Counted from the first letter of the stretch, positions 44,037-52,675 are shown. The stretch is DNA of 52,946 bases from Candidatus Thorarchaeota archaeon (GCA_003345545.1 PRDH01000016.1:1-52946); one strand, 5' to 3'. Notes: a model not told the origin generated them from the sequence alone. A program made the numbers and translations.

Positions 44037-44993
44037 CTAATCGCCGCCCATGAGTGCCTTAAGACGCTCCATCTCCTGAAGCATTTCAGACTGCAGAGAG
44101 CTCTTGCCATCCGTTGATTTCAGAGGGGTTCCACCAAGAATTGCACTGCCAAGACCTGAGCCACCAGGGGGGCCAGCACTAGGAGCAACACCGCTTGGAG
44201 GACCGCCACTCGGAAGAGCACCACCTGGAGGACCACCTACAGGAGCACCACCACTGGGAACTCCACCTCTTGGCGGACCACCGCTCGGAGGACCGCCAGC
44301 AGGAGGACCACCGCTGGGTGGGCCACCACTTGGAGGGCCACCGCTTGGGGCGCCGCCTCCAAGAGGACCACCGCTCGGTCTGCCTGGGCTTACTGCACCC
44401 GGTACACCTACACTTGAAATGGGTGTTTCACCCAATTCTTCGGCTTCTACGGTGGTACCAGACATTGCGGCGAGCTTTTGAAGATAGTCTGACCGTGCTC
44501 TATCTACTGCAGAGGAGGTATCAACGATGGCCTTGAGTTCTTGGTCCTTGGCGACTGCATCCCGAACTGCAGCAAGTCGATCTTCATAGACCTGAGTGAC
44601 CTTGGACTTCATCGACTCATCCAGATCACCTTGTTGCACATAGTAGTCCACTGCAACGAGTGCTTGTTGAATTGCGTTTTCTTCAACCTTGAGAAACACG
44701 AGAGCTTCTGCTGGAGTCTTCAGGAACTTGAGTTTCTTGACACCAGCCATGCCTGCAGAAACATCACCTGTCGAGGCGATTATCTTCTTGATTCCTTCAT
44801 CTACTCCAGAGCCGCGACGACCACGACGTACCAGTACAAGAATAATTATGAGAAGAGGAGACACTGCGATGATGAAGAACCATGCCTCAGGGCCAAATGG
44901 AATTCCCAAGGGTATAAAGAAGTCAGATATGGGTCGGAATAGCCCGATTACGAATTGTGTGAAGGCTTGGTAAATTTCTTGCAATTGGCTCAC
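44037..44993 (-). CDS. Membrane-anchored protein with Gly-Pro repeat tail
   Basis: I do not recognise this 318-aa protein. One membrane helix near the N-terminus (AWFFIIAVSPLLIIILVLV) is followed by basic residues (RRGRRG). A helical coiled region with VKKLKFLKTPAEALVFLK comes next. Residues about 215-280 are tandem five- to seven-residue repeats of the GGPPSGG type. It ends in a short charged helix (EMLQEMERLKAL). The anchor and charge pattern predict a cytoplasmic coiled domain with a flexible proline-rich arm. Repeat slippage could alter its length. Confidence 0.8.
   Translation of the reverse strand: MSQLQEIYQAFTQFVIGLFRPISDFFIPLGIPFGPEAWFFIIAVSPLLIIILVLVRRGRRGSGVDEGIKKIIASTGDVSAGMAGVKKLKFLKTPAEALVFLKVEENAIQQALVAVDYYVQQGDLDESMKSKVTQVYEDRLAAVRDAVAKDQELKAIVDTSSAVDRARSDYLQKLAAMSGTTVEAEELGETPISSVGVPGAVSPGRPSGGPLGGGAPSGGPPSGGPPSGGPPAGGPPSGGPPRGGVPSGGAPVGGPPGGALPSGGPPSGVAPSAGPPGGSGLGSAILGGTPLKSTDGKSSLQSEMLQEMERLKALMGGD
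44160..44390 (-). repeat. Imperfect tandem repeat encoding GGPPSGG units
   Basis: The coding region for residues about 200-280 of the membrane protein repeats an 18-base unit of the type ggaggaccaccgctt with small variations, about a dozen times. Open reading in several frames on both strands is a consequence of this low complexity. Confidence 0.75.
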
Positions 44994-45078
44994 CTACTGG
45001 TACATCATCTGATGATGCACTTCTGAGTACTATTTTACTTTTCGTGTAAGCATTAGAGTTTGTAAGACACACGTGTGA

Positions 45079-45110
45079 TGCGGTTCAGTCAACCAAGGCG
45101 ACTGTCCGCA
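45079..45110. other. Isolated hairpin in the intergenic region
   Basis: tgcgg/ccgca (45079-45083 with 45106-45110) and cagtc/gactg (45086-45090 with 45100-45104) form a two-part stem with a small internal loop, followed by a T-rich cgtctttctt. No plus-strand gene ends just before it. It may be a small RNA or leader structure for the LURP-one gene. I cannot decide which. Confidence 0.3.
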
Positions 45111-45167
45111 CGTCTTTCTTGCGCACAGTGACTCATAAACATGTCCTTGATGAACATCACTTACTAC

Positions 45168-45191
45168 GACCCAATTTACCTTAATTGGGTC
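45168..45191. promoter_or_regulatory. Perfect inverted repeat upstream of the LURP-one gene
   Basis: gacccaatt and aattgggtc form a perfect 9-bp inverted repeat with a 6-base spacer, ending 21-30 bases before the start of the next gene. The position near the expected TATA and start sites suits an operator for a dimeric regulator. It could also form an RNA hairpin. Confidence 0.5.
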
Positions 45192-45212
45192 CATTTGTAA
45201 GGTGATTAGTGA

Positions 45213-45764
45213 GTGACCAATATGAATCTAATAGATCCATCAATTGAAGACTATGTGCTACATGAAAAAGCATGGAAGTTCGGCGGTGGCGATATCTACA
45301 ATCCACAGGGTGAGAAAGTAGGTTCAATGAAGAGGAAGCTCATATCGATGAGAGCTGAAATCGAATTGAGAAACCCTGATGACTCGGTGGTTTGTATAAT
45401 CAATAAGAAGCTAGTAAGTGCCCGTCCAATCTATGATGTGAAGACTCCCGAGGGCGAACTGATAGGAAGAGGCAAGAGACCCATGGTCGCTATCCGGGGA
45501 TCTGTAGACATGTACGATGCTAATGATGTGATGATATACAAGGCACAGGGCGGAGTCATGAAGTGGGACTTCACAATAACAGATCCTAATGATAAGAACA
45601 GAATCTATGCTCAGATTAAGAAGGGTGACAAGTGGAGAGATATCTTCGCTCCAGCCTTCAATTTCAAGGACCGTTATGTGATTCACGTCGCAGATCCGAT
45701 GGCACCAAGAATGATGCTGCTCGCCTATGCAGTTATCATCGATAATGTCTATCATGATAATTAG
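45213..45764 (+). CDS. LURP-one-related / tubby-like fold protein
   Basis: This 183-aa protein has a 12-stranded barrel pattern with alternating short strands: YVLHEKAWKFGGGDIYNP, KVGSMKRKLISMRAEIEL, PIYDVKTPEGELIGRGK and WDFTITDPNDK. This is the LURP-one/phospholipid-scramblase superfamily. The C-terminal helix (MLLAYAVIIDNVYHDN) is the buried central helix of the fold. The function in archaea is unknown. It starts with GTG 45213 or ATG 45222. An inverted repeat just upstream may control it. Confidence 0.85.
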   Translation: MTNMNLIDPSIEDYVLHEKAWKFGGGDIYNPQGEKVGSMKRKLISMRAEIELRNPDDSVVCIINKKLVSARPIYDVKTPEGELIGRGKRPMVAIRGSVDMYDANDVMIYKAQGGVMKWDFTITDPNDKNRIYAQIKKGDKWRDIFAPAFNFKDRYVIHVADPMAPRMMLLAYAVIIDNVYHDN

Positions 45765-45816
45765 AGAAGCTACGACGAAAACTCTATAATACATTCAGAG
45801 GTAACGTGCAGTTCGT

Positions 45817-45923
45817 GCCCCAGTGGCTTAGAGGCTATAGTATCTCTGCTTGCTCACAGGTACGGCAAAAGCGGCTGACTTGTAATCAGCAGGTCGCGCG
45901 TTCAATTCGCGCCTGGGGCTCCA
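45817..45923 (+). tRNA. tRNA-Thr(TGT) with D-loop intron
   Basis: The acceptor gccccag/ctggggc, discriminator T and encoded CCA are complete. The anticodon stem gctga/tcagc closes on cttgtaa (anticodon TGT) without interruption. The D stem gctt/aagc is separated by about 38 bases instead of about 9, so an intron of about 30 bases lies in the D loop. T arm gcgcg ttcaatt cgcgc. A TATA-like ctataatac is about 27 bases upstream. Confidence 0.88.
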
Positions 45924-45969
45924 CTCTTTCTTAGGTCGAACCGATTAATACCTGTAATACAGGCGCCAT

Positions 45970-46245
45970 TCAAATGTATTGAGTTCCCACAATCCAATAG
46001 ATAATGAGAGAGATAATCAGACCAACAGTTGCTACAGCCAGAAAGGACATCTTCTTTGTCTTATGGCGAAACTTGTACATACCACCAAGTATCCCAATTG
46101 CACCACCAATGATTCCGAGCATCTGTAGAGTGACTTCAGCAACACGCCACTGATTTCTTTCTGCCTTTCTCTTGTCCCAACGCATCGCTAGAAATGCCAC
46201 AGCGTTAATTATTACTAGATAGAGCAGAGGAAACCAATAGATCAT
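45970..46245 (-). CDS. DUF1294 membrane protein
   Basis: This 91-aa protein has three or four hydrophobic segments. The family signature is a WDKRKAERNQWRVAEVTL motif after the first helix and YKFRHKTKKMSF before the last. Function is unknown. It lies 21 bases downstream of pgk on the same strand, so it is probably cotranscribed with it. Confidence 0.85.
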   Translation of the reverse strand: MIYWFPLLYLVIINAVAFLAMRWDKRKAERNQWRVAEVTLQMLGIIGGAIGILGGMYKFRHKTKKMSFLAVATVGLIISLIIYWIVGTQYI

Positions 46246-46266
46246 TTCTGCGAGCTGCAGGGGTGT

Positions 46267-47469
46267 TCACATCCTTTTTGCAGACTCCTCAAGTGCTGAT
46301 ATCAACTCCAATTTCTTTCCAGTGAGGAAATTGATTGTGGCTCCGCCGCCTGTACTGATATGGGTGATCTTGTCGTCAAGATGCATCTTCTTCGCCATTG
46401 CTCCCATGTGGCCACCGCCTACTACTGTGATGCCCTTGCAGTCTGCAATCGCCTTCAGGACTTTCATAGTGCCTTTGGCGAAGATCTCTTTCTCGAAATA
46501 CCCCATGGGGCCATTAGCAAAGACAACCGCTGATTTTCTGATAATGGAAGCATACTTTTCTGCACTCTTTGTGCCGATGTCTAGGAAAGGATTCCCTTTC
46601 ATCTCAGCGAAATCGCAATCGACTCTCTTGCCAGCGTCAATTGCAGCATCCTGAGGAAGAATAAGTCTGTCACCATGCTTTGCTAGCAGTTCTCGAGCTG
46701 TTCCTACAGCAGCGTCGAATCCTTTGATTGGTTTGGAGTAAGTCTCCGGAACTTTACTAGCTGCAATCAAGAATAGAGTACCAATGAGGCCTCCAAGAAG
46801 TGCATTATCGACACGGCCTGTTGCCAGGAGCTTGCTGAGCGTAGATACCTTGTCTTCTACCTTGCTACCACCTAGAACTAGAGTCCAAGGGTGTTTGTCG
46901 GTACTTGTTGCAGCGGTCAATGTGCGGATTTCTTTCTCCACTAGTCTTCCTGCAACAGATGGCAATACTGTAGTAAATCCAACTATTGATGCTTGAGACC
47001 TGTGAGAAGCGCCAAATGCATCATTGACAAAGAGATCAAAGAGTGGATACAGCTCCTGTACTATCTGTTCCTTAGCAACTTCACTGGGGGGGGCCTTCTT
47101 TAGTTCACCATCAAAGTATCGCACATTCTGAAGTACAAGTATCTCTCCCACCTTGACGCGATTGATCGCTTTCTTTGCCTTTTGGCCGAATATGTCATCG
47201 ACAAAAGCAGCGTTGAATCCCAGTTTCTTGAGAAACTCAGTGTGCTGCTCCAATGAGATAAAATCGTCACTACCAGGACTTCCTTGGTGAGCCATCAAGA
47301 CGACCTTGCTCTTCGAGAGCTCATCCAATGTTTCACGTACCGCCTCAATTCGTGAAAAATCTGTGATCTTCTTTGTTTCTGGATCCACTGAACAGTTCAA
47401 ATCAACACGAAGCAGAACTCGTTTGCCAATATAGTCAACATCATCCAACGTCTTGAAACTGATAGACAC
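46267..47469 (-). CDS. pgk: Phosphoglycerate kinase
   Basis: This 400-aa enzyme interconverts 1,3-bisphosphoglycerate and 3-phosphoglycerate in glycolysis and gluconeogenesis. The conserved N-terminus VLLRVDLNCSVDPETKKI and substrate-binding Arg/His residues (VLMAHQGSPG, FGASHRSQASIVG) are present. So are VLGGSKVEDK, FANGPMGYFE and the C-terminal STGGGATINFLTGK. Length is typical. It precedes the DUF1294 gene. Confidence 0.97.
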   Translation of the reverse strand: MSISFKTLDDVDYIGKRVLLRVDLNCSVDPETKKITDFSRIEAVRETLDELSKSKVVLMAHQGSPGSDDFISLEQHTEFLKKLGFNAAFVDDIFGQKAKKAINRVKVGEILVLQNVRYFDGELKKAPPSEVAKEQIVQELYPLFDLFVNDAFGASHRSQASIVGFTTVLPSVAGRLVEKEIRTLTAATSTDKHPWTLVLGGSKVEDKVSTLSKLLATGRVDNALLGGLIGTLFLIAASKVPETYSKPIKGFDAAVGTARELLAKHGDRLILPQDAAIDAGKRVDCDFAEMKGNPFLDIGTKSAEKYASIIRKSAVVFANGPMGYFEKEIFAKGTMKVLKAIADCKGITVVGGGHMGAMAKKMHLDDKITHISTGGGATINFLTGKKLELISALEESAKRM

Positions 47470-47542
47470 TTCCCATCACCGATTTTTGGACGAAGTAGAT
47501 TCCGAATAAAGAACTTGTTGGAAAGAACAAGTCGTTGAGCGA

Positions 47543-47854
47543 TTAGAGCTGGCCAGTCAGTATTGCCATGGCAAATGACTCCAACAATGATTCATGTGGA
47601 TAATGAATAGGCATGAAATATCGGGTGCCTTGTTTGAGTGTAATGATCAGATTCTCGTCAGAGCAGACTCTCACCAGTACTATTATTGCATCAAGTGTCC
47701 AATTTGTGATATCAACAGCACCAGACCAAGACATATCACGAACCATTTCTTCAAAGTATGCTTGATTTTGACAATTCACGATTCTGCCCAGTGCCTCAAT
47801 TTTGGTCTGCCTATCATCGATATTGCCTTCGGCGTACAACGGATCTGGGATCAT
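47543..47854 (-). CDS. Uncharacterised 103-aa protein
   Basis: I do not recognise this protein. It is acidic, with predicted mixed alpha/beta structure. NWTLDAIIVLVRVCSDE and NLIITLKQGTRYFMPIHYP form a strand-rich C-terminal half. It is upstream of pgk, with a 73-base gap, and could be transcribed with it. Confidence 0.55.
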   Translation of the reverse strand: MIPDPLYAEGNIDDRQTKIEALGRIVNCQNQAYFEEMVRDMSWSGAVDITNWTLDAIIVLVRVCSDENLIITLKQGTRYFMPIHYPHESLLESFAMAILTGQL

Positions 47855-47898
47855 GCAGTGAGGTCCAAATCGATGCTATTAAACACCGACAAGTTTCG

Positions 47899-48108
47899 CT
47901 ATGCACGGTAATACTCCAGTTCGCATGCTACCTCAGAAGTTTTCGACCGCCAATAGACTGCCCATTGCTGGTTCTTTGTCTTGGATAGGAACACATGACT
48001 GTTTTCCTTCATCTCCCGAGCAAGAGTGATTGCATCCAACATGTTGTCACGGACACCTGCCAGTCTGTATACACGCCCACCTACTAGCTTCCACTTCTCG
48101 TCTGTCAT
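47899..48108 (-). CDS. Uncharacterised 69-aa protein
   Basis: I do not recognise this family. The protein is a compact alpha/beta fold: KWKLVGGRVYRL, a helix AITLAREMKENS, and strands HVFLSKTKNQQWAVYWRS. The lack of membrane segments and its moderately basic character suggest a small soluble protein. It is 44 bases from the 103-aa gene on the same strand. Confidence 0.6.
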   Translation of the reverse strand: MTDEKWKLVGGRVYRLAGVRDNMLDAITLAREMKENSHVFLSKTKNQQWAVYWRSKTSEVACELEYYRA

Positions 48109-48174
48109 ATTGTTCAGTGATATTCGTTCTTTATAATCCCGTAATCCAGTGGGGTTGATAGGATCCAGAAAGAG

Positions 48175-48311
48175 TGCCGCAGGAGGGCTTCGATCCCTCG
48201 ACTTCGAGATTTCTCATCTCGTAGCGCTTCTTCTCATTGACCCCAGTCGTTTCATGGATGACTCCACGAAGATTATGAGTCTCGCGCCCCGCCAGTCTAG
48301 GCTACTGCGGC
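48175..48311 (-). tRNA. tRNA with CAT anticodon (Met or Ile2) and large intron
   Basis: The acceptor gccgcag/ctgcggc, discriminator A and no encoded CCA. The anticodon stem cgaga/tctcg holds ctcataa, anticodon CAT, interrupted at the canonical site by about 62 bases. The T loop is atcgaag, not ttcgaat, and the T stem is gaggg/ccctc. G1-C72 and the absence of three G-C pairs in the anticodon stem argue against an initiator. Elongator Met or Ile2 cannot be separated by sequence alone. Confidence 0.82.
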
Positions 48312-48406
48312 ATTTCTACGGATGGTTATTGAGAGTGTCGTAGCACCCGTTCAGAGGTCAGCCATTGGTCCATCTATTAAAGTTAACTTTCAGTCGGTGT
48401 GAAACA

Positions 48407-50338
48407 TCAAGTGCCAAGTTGTTTCTTGACCTCATCTACGAGGATTTCCTTGGCGATTTTCCCATCGACCTTCCCACCTAATTCCTTCATGACTATGCCC
48501 ATGAGACCTCCAGTTGAGCGCTCGCCCTGTGCCTTAACGAAATCCTGTCGGTCGTGAACAATCTTCCTTATGGTTTCTCGGATTACAGTATTATTTGCCA
48601 TAGATAGACCGGTGGCAGCCAGCACTTCCTCAATGCTCTGATTTGGATTGTGAGCAAGATGAGCCAGCACAGCGGGTATGGCTTCGGACGATACTTCTTT
48701 CTTATCGACAAGTCTGAATAAGTCAATGAAGTGGCGGTCCAGCAGATTCTCTGTAGGAATCTGATCTCTATGAAGACTGATTACTGTATTCTCTAGAGTT
48801 GCAGCAATGAGCGTGGGCGAAACCTTTGTTTCACGAACCGCCTGTTCAAAGACATCAAGATTCACTGAGCGAGCGATTTGGTATGCAAGATCGGGACTCA
48901 GCCCATATTCCTTGATGAATCGTTTCTCCTTGTTCTCAATCTTTTCGGGCATGTTCATTCTGATTCTCTTAAGGCGAGTTCTTGTGATCTTTACCGGTCT
49001 CACATCAGTTTCTGGATACATGCGTGATGAACCGGGCCTAGGACGTGCATACTTCGAGGCTCCATTTGGAAGTGGAGTTCGAGTTTCAGCGGGAACACCC
49101 AGCACGGCTTCTCTGGCACGATTGATGACAGCCTCCAGCGCATCATTGCATCGTGCCTCTGAAGAAGCGACCATGACAACGGCATCCTGCTCCTCAGCCT
49201 TCAATAGCATTCGAACCTGTGACACGTCACTGTCTGTGATTCCGTACTTGGGAAGCTCGTCAGTGTGGAATATTCCTCCTACACTGCCCCAAAACTTGGC
49301 GTAATCAGAGAACTCTGTGCCAAGACGACGTTCTGGTTGAATTTCAATACCAATCAGCCCGGCGAACTTAGGAAGTCTAGCAGCGTAGACAACGCCACCA
49401 GTTTCGAGAGCATTTCTAATCACTTTTGACTGACTATTCGCAAAAACCTTTGTGACATCAACAAGCAGGTTCTTGATATCATCGGGTTTAACATTCCTAG
49501 CTCTTAGTGCATCACGAATTCCAAGTAGTCTTTCTTGCCTCAGAGTTTCAAGCTCTACGAGTGTGGATATCATGTTGAGTTGCTGAAGGCCCTTGATTTC
49601 TGTGATTGCACCACCGCTGATTGAGATGTTCACATCTTGACGAATCGTTCCCAAGCCCCGCTTTACTCGCCCAGTCGATCTTAAGAGAAGTCCAAGTGCA
49701 AGAGCAACATCTTGTGCCTCAGTGGGTGTCCGAATGTCCGGGGCGGTCGCTATCTCAATCAGGGGAATCCCAAGACGATCGAGCCTGTACACACGTATGT
49801 TGTTCTCATCGTCATCAGCAATTTTTCTTGCGGCATCCTCTTCGAGGCAGATTGTCTGGATTCCTATTGTCTTCCCAGCAACGTCGACCTTGCCGCCATT
49901 AGCGATTATTGCAGTGCGCTGAAATCCCGTAGTATTAGAACCGTCTATGACGATTTTCCTCATTGGATGAATCTCATCAACAGGACTAGAGTGTAAGAAA
50001 TTCGCCATCATCAGACAGATGTCGATAGGTTCTTCGCTTAATTCGTGAGGCGGTTCCTCATCTGCCTCTACTAGGCAGGTTGTGTCGCTGTAGTACTCGT
50101 AACAGAATCGTCTATGTTTTTGATATTCGAAAAGCGCCGCAGGATCTACTGTTCCCATCTCACTTTGTGTAGGACGAAGTCGTCTGATGAACTTCCCATC
50201 GGGTTCATCATCACGAACAATGGTGGCACAGTGACAATAGAGCTTTCTTGTAGTATCTAGTTGTTGATGAAGCTCGAGACCTACCATAAGACCTAATCCT
50301 AGATACTTGTCACTGTCTGTCAGCTCATACTCCCCCAA
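48407..50338 (-). CDS. gatE: Glu-tRNA(Gln) amidotransferase subunit E
   Basis: This 643-aa subunit binds misacylated Glu-tRNA(Gln) and activates glutamate in the archaeal GatDE complex. The N-terminus LGLGLMVGLELHQQLDT and LRPTQSEMGTVDPAALFEY are family hallmarks. The GatB-like cradle has DVNISISGGAITEIKGLQQ, and the tail carries the YqeY-like domain (STGGLMGIVMKELGGKVDG). It overlaps gatD by 14 bases, so translation is coupled. It implies that Gln-tRNA(Gln) is made indirectly. Confidence 0.97.
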   Translation of the reverse strand: MGEYELTDSDKYLGLGLMVGLELHQQLDTTRKLYCHCATIVRDDEPDGKFIRRLRPTQSEMGTVDPAALFEYQKHRRFCYEYYSDTTCLVEADEEPPHELSEEPIDICLMMANFLHSSPVDEIHPMRKIVIDGSNTTGFQRTAIIANGGKVDVAGKTIGIQTICLEEDAARKIADDDENNIRVYRLDRLGIPLIEIATAPDIRTPTEAQDVALALGLLLRSTGRVKRGLGTIRQDVNISISGGAITEIKGLQQLNMISTLVELETLRQERLLGIRDALRARNVKPDDIKNLLVDVTKVFANSQSKVIRNALETGGVVYAARLPKFAGLIGIEIQPERRLGTEFSDYAKFWGSVGGIFHTDELPKYGITDSDVSQVRMLLKAEEQDAVVMVASSEARCNDALEAVINRAREAVLGVPAETRTPLPNGASKYARPRPGSSRMYPETDVRPVKITRTRLKRIRMNMPEKIENKEKRFIKEYGLSPDLAYQIARSVNLDVFEQAVRETKVSPTLIAATLENTVISLHRDQIPTENLLDRHFIDLFRLVDKKEVSSEAIPAVLAHLAHNPNQSIEEVLAATGLSMANNTVIRETIRKIVHDRQDFVKAQGERSTGGLMGIVMKELGGKVDGKIAKEILVDEVKKQLGT

Positions 50339-51722
50339 AGCGTGTTATGTACTCTGACTCTTCACTGCGCATGTCAATCTCACCAGCAATGGGTGTCAGG
50401 AGAAGACTCTTAGCGGCATCGCCGTCCTTACTATTGGCAAGGGACCACATGAGTTTTACAAGAGCAGTTTCTGGTAGCATGTCCTCGCAGGGAATGACTC
50501 CGGCTGCAAGCAGCTCAACTCCCGAACGATAGACGTTCAGATCGGTGCGTCCAAAGATGCACTGACTTGTCATTGCCACGACAACACCTGCATCTATCGC
50601 CCTCTTGACTGAGGATTGTAAACTATCTGGTGCATGCCCAAGACCAGTCCCTTCAATTATGAAACCTCTATAGCCGGTATCAATCAGGTGATCTAGAAGA
50701 CTGTGCTCAACCCCTGGGTATGTCTTTACCAGCGCCACTTTTTCCTCGAATTTGGGCTTTAGTACAAGCTTGCGCTCCAGTTCGCGCCTTAGTAATGGAG
50801 GATTCAGTTCAACTATTTCTGTTTCAGTGACTCTAAAGAGCGGGCGACTATTTACAGATTGAAAAGCATCGCGTCGACTTGTATGTAACTTGCGAACCCT
50901 CGTTCCTCTGTGGGCATGAAGATAGCTGTCTCCAATTTCCGCATGCATTAGGACCATGACCTCAGCAGCATTGGCCCTTGCGGCGAGAGTGACTGCTCCT
51001 GTAAGATTCATTGCAGAATCTGAGGAGGGTCGATCTGAAGACCGTTGAGACCCCACGAGGACGACAGGAACAGGAAGACTTCGGAGAGCAAACGAGAGAG
51101 CTGCTGCCGTGAATCCAAGTGTGTCAGTTCCGTGAGCTATCACAACTCCATCGGCACCAGACTCTATCTCTAGGGCTATGGCGCGTGCAATTTTCGTCCA
51201 ATCGGTGGGCCGAATATTCTCAGAGAGCACACTCATGAGGACCTTGGCATGAACATTGGCATAGTTTTGGAGTTCGGGAACAGTATCATAGAGATCTTGT
51301 GCGGTCAAAGCTGGATTGACTGCTCCAGTACGATAATCGACCTTACTGGCGATTGTGCCACCAGTACTTAGAATGGAAATGTGAGGTAACCCCTCAGTTT
51401 CGATTCTTGTTTCTGTCGGGGCAGCTTGTCTTCTTCCTCTAGGCTTGATTCGATGTACGACCGTTTCTTGACTCATTCGTATACCGATATTATAACCGCT
51501 CGTCAGTTTGATGACAACGTGTATTGAGTCACTACCGACCTGACTTCGCGGCATGAGTACTCCTGTGTGTTCAACCCCATCTTTCGTGACGCTTATTGTA
51601 TCGCCGATTTGTATTCTGGAGCTGGAGAGTTTCTCCAGAACTAGACCGCTGTAACCCGAATCTTCAAGACTCAATGACTTTCTCACCTTCGAGCTGAAAC
51701 TCAAACAGGATAGCTCGGTCAT
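50325..51722 (-). CDS. gatD: Glu-tRNA(Gln) amidotransferase subunit D
   Basis: This 465-aa subunit releases ammonia from glutamine or asparagine. After a beta-barrel domain of about 110 residues unique to GatD, the asparaginase-like domain has the threonine nucleophile in ILSTGGTIASK. The second catalytic Thr is in IAHGTDTLGFTAAAL, and a Lys lies in the third motif. It precedes gatE in the same transcript. Confidence 0.97.
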   Translation of the reverse strand: MTELSCLSFSSKVRKSLSLEDSGYSGLVLEKLSSSRIQIGDTISVTKDGVEHTGVLMPRSQVGSDSIHVVIKLTSGYNIGIRMSQETVVHRIKPRGRRQAAPTETRIETEGLPHISILSTGGTIASKVDYRTGAVNPALTAQDLYDTVPELQNYANVHAKVLMSVLSENIRPTDWTKIARAIALEIESGADGVVIAHGTDTLGFTAAALSFALRSLPVPVVLVGSQRSSDRPSSDSAMNLTGAVTLAARANAAEVMVLMHAEIGDSYLHAHRGTRVRKLHTSRRDAFQSVNSRPLFRVTETEIVELNPPLLRRELERKLVLKPKFEEKVALVKTYPGVEHSLLDHLIDTGYRGFIIEGTGLGHAPDSLQSSVKRAIDAGVVVAMTSQCIFGRTDLNVYRSGVELLAAGVIPCEDMLPETALVKLMWSLANSKDGDAAKSLLLTPIAGEIDMRSEESEYITRFGGV

Positions 51723-51748
51723 AAAGGCTTCGTCATAAATGATAGAAC

Positions 51749-52354
51749 CTAGAGGATTCCAAAAATGATGAGCAGTCCGAATAGTATGAAGACTGTTCCG
51801 ACTACTCTCTTCACAATCCTTAGGGGAATACGTTGAGCTACGCGATTTCCAGCAAACGCACCAAGCGAATTGACAATTAGAAATCCAATGACGGCACCAG
51901 CAAAGACAATGATTGGAAACAGCGACTGGGCAGCCAAAGCAAGAATCGTGATCTGGCTCTTATCACCAAGCTCAGACAATAGCACAAGAGAGAACATCCC
52001 AAAGAGCGTGCCTGGATTATCGCAAGTTTCGGGTATTTCGGAATTTGATCTTGCAAGGGTGAAGATACCCAATGATAGGAACATGATACCTGATATGTAC
52101 GTAATAATCTCAATAGAGAGAGTACCAGAAAGAATGAAGCCCAAGATGACTGCCATTGCTGAGGAGATGGCAAGTGCTGCGATAGTTGCAAGAAGCACCA
52201 ACTTAGGTCGACGATACTGTGCACTAAGACACATGGTGGTCAGCATGGTCTTATCGCCAAGCTCCATCAATAGGACTAGTCCCAATGACGAGATGAGCGT
52301 TTGAGTTGGCATTATAGTAGCGGGTTTCCATGGTTTCTTTTTAGGGTTTGGCAT
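51749..52354 (-). CDS. TMEM165/GDT1 (UPF0016) family cation transporter
   Basis: This 201-aa membrane protein has six helices in two inverted halves. Each half carries the ExGDK[ST] cation motif: LMELGDKTMLTTM and LLSELGDKSQITI. Members exchange Mn2+ or Ca2+ for protons. The start could be ATG 52354 or the internal ATG at 52312, which removes a lysine-rich tail. Upstream is tRNA-Leu. Confidence 0.9.
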   Translation of the reverse strand: MPNPKKKPWKPATIMPTQTLISSLGLVLLMELGDKTMLTTMCLSAQYRRPKLVLLATIAALAISSAMAVILGFILSGTLSIEIITYISGIMFLSLGIFTLARSNSEIPETCDNPGTLFGMFSLVLLSELGDKSQITILALAAQSLFPIIVFAGAVIGFLIVNSLGAFAGNRVAQRIPLRIVKRVVGTVFILFGLLIIFGIL

Positions 52355-52377
52355 ATGGTTTCATGGTTAAGATGGAG

Positions 52378-52492
52378 TGCGGGAGGCGAGGTTCGGACTC
52401 GCGGACTCCTACGAGAGCGGATATCATATCGTGACCCCGTTGTTCAAACGATCTTAAGTCCGCCGCCTTTGACCAGGCTTGGCTACTCCCGC
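52378..52492 (-). tRNA. tRNA-Leu(TAA) with anticodon-loop intron
   Basis: A class II tRNA: acceptor gcgggag/ctcccgc, discriminator A and no encoded CCA. The anticodon stem gcgga/tccgc holds cttaaga (anticodon TAA), with a canonical-site intron of about 30 bases. A variable arm of about 13 bases (tctcgtaggagtc) precedes the T arm. The D arm gcc/ggc has a typical leucine D loop. Confidence 0.88.
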
Positions 52493-52565
52493 ACAAGTAT
52501 GTGCCCAGTCTTTTTTGAGAGATTATTGGAAGCGCTCTTGAATTCTTTGATGATGTTTGAGATTG

Positions 52566-52675
52566 TGGTGGGCCGCGCCGGATTTGAACCAGCGACCTTC
52601 GATTCCGATGAGTCGGTGACTCAATCGGATTCTCGGTGTAAACGAGACATCATAGCCGGGCTAGACTAGCGGCCC
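52566..52675 (-). tRNA. tRNA-Val(TAC) with variable-loop intron
   Basis: The acceptor gggccgc/gcggccc, discriminator A and encoded CCA are complete. The anticodon stem tctcg/cgaga closes perfectly on tttacac, anticodon TAC. About 37 bases lie between it and the T arm (gctgg ttcaaat ccggc) and contain a strong hairpin (gagtc/gactc within atccgat/atcggat-like arms). An intron of about 32 bases in the variable loop is the simplest reading. A TATA-like ctttttatc lies 25-33 bases upstream. Confidence 0.85.

Noticed and set aside
44104..44942. Plus-strand open frames rich in Pro/Gly or His opposite the repeat-tail gene
   Set aside because: They mirror the low-complexity repeat on the other strand. 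The minus-strand gene has a membrane anchor, coiled region and a sensible start.
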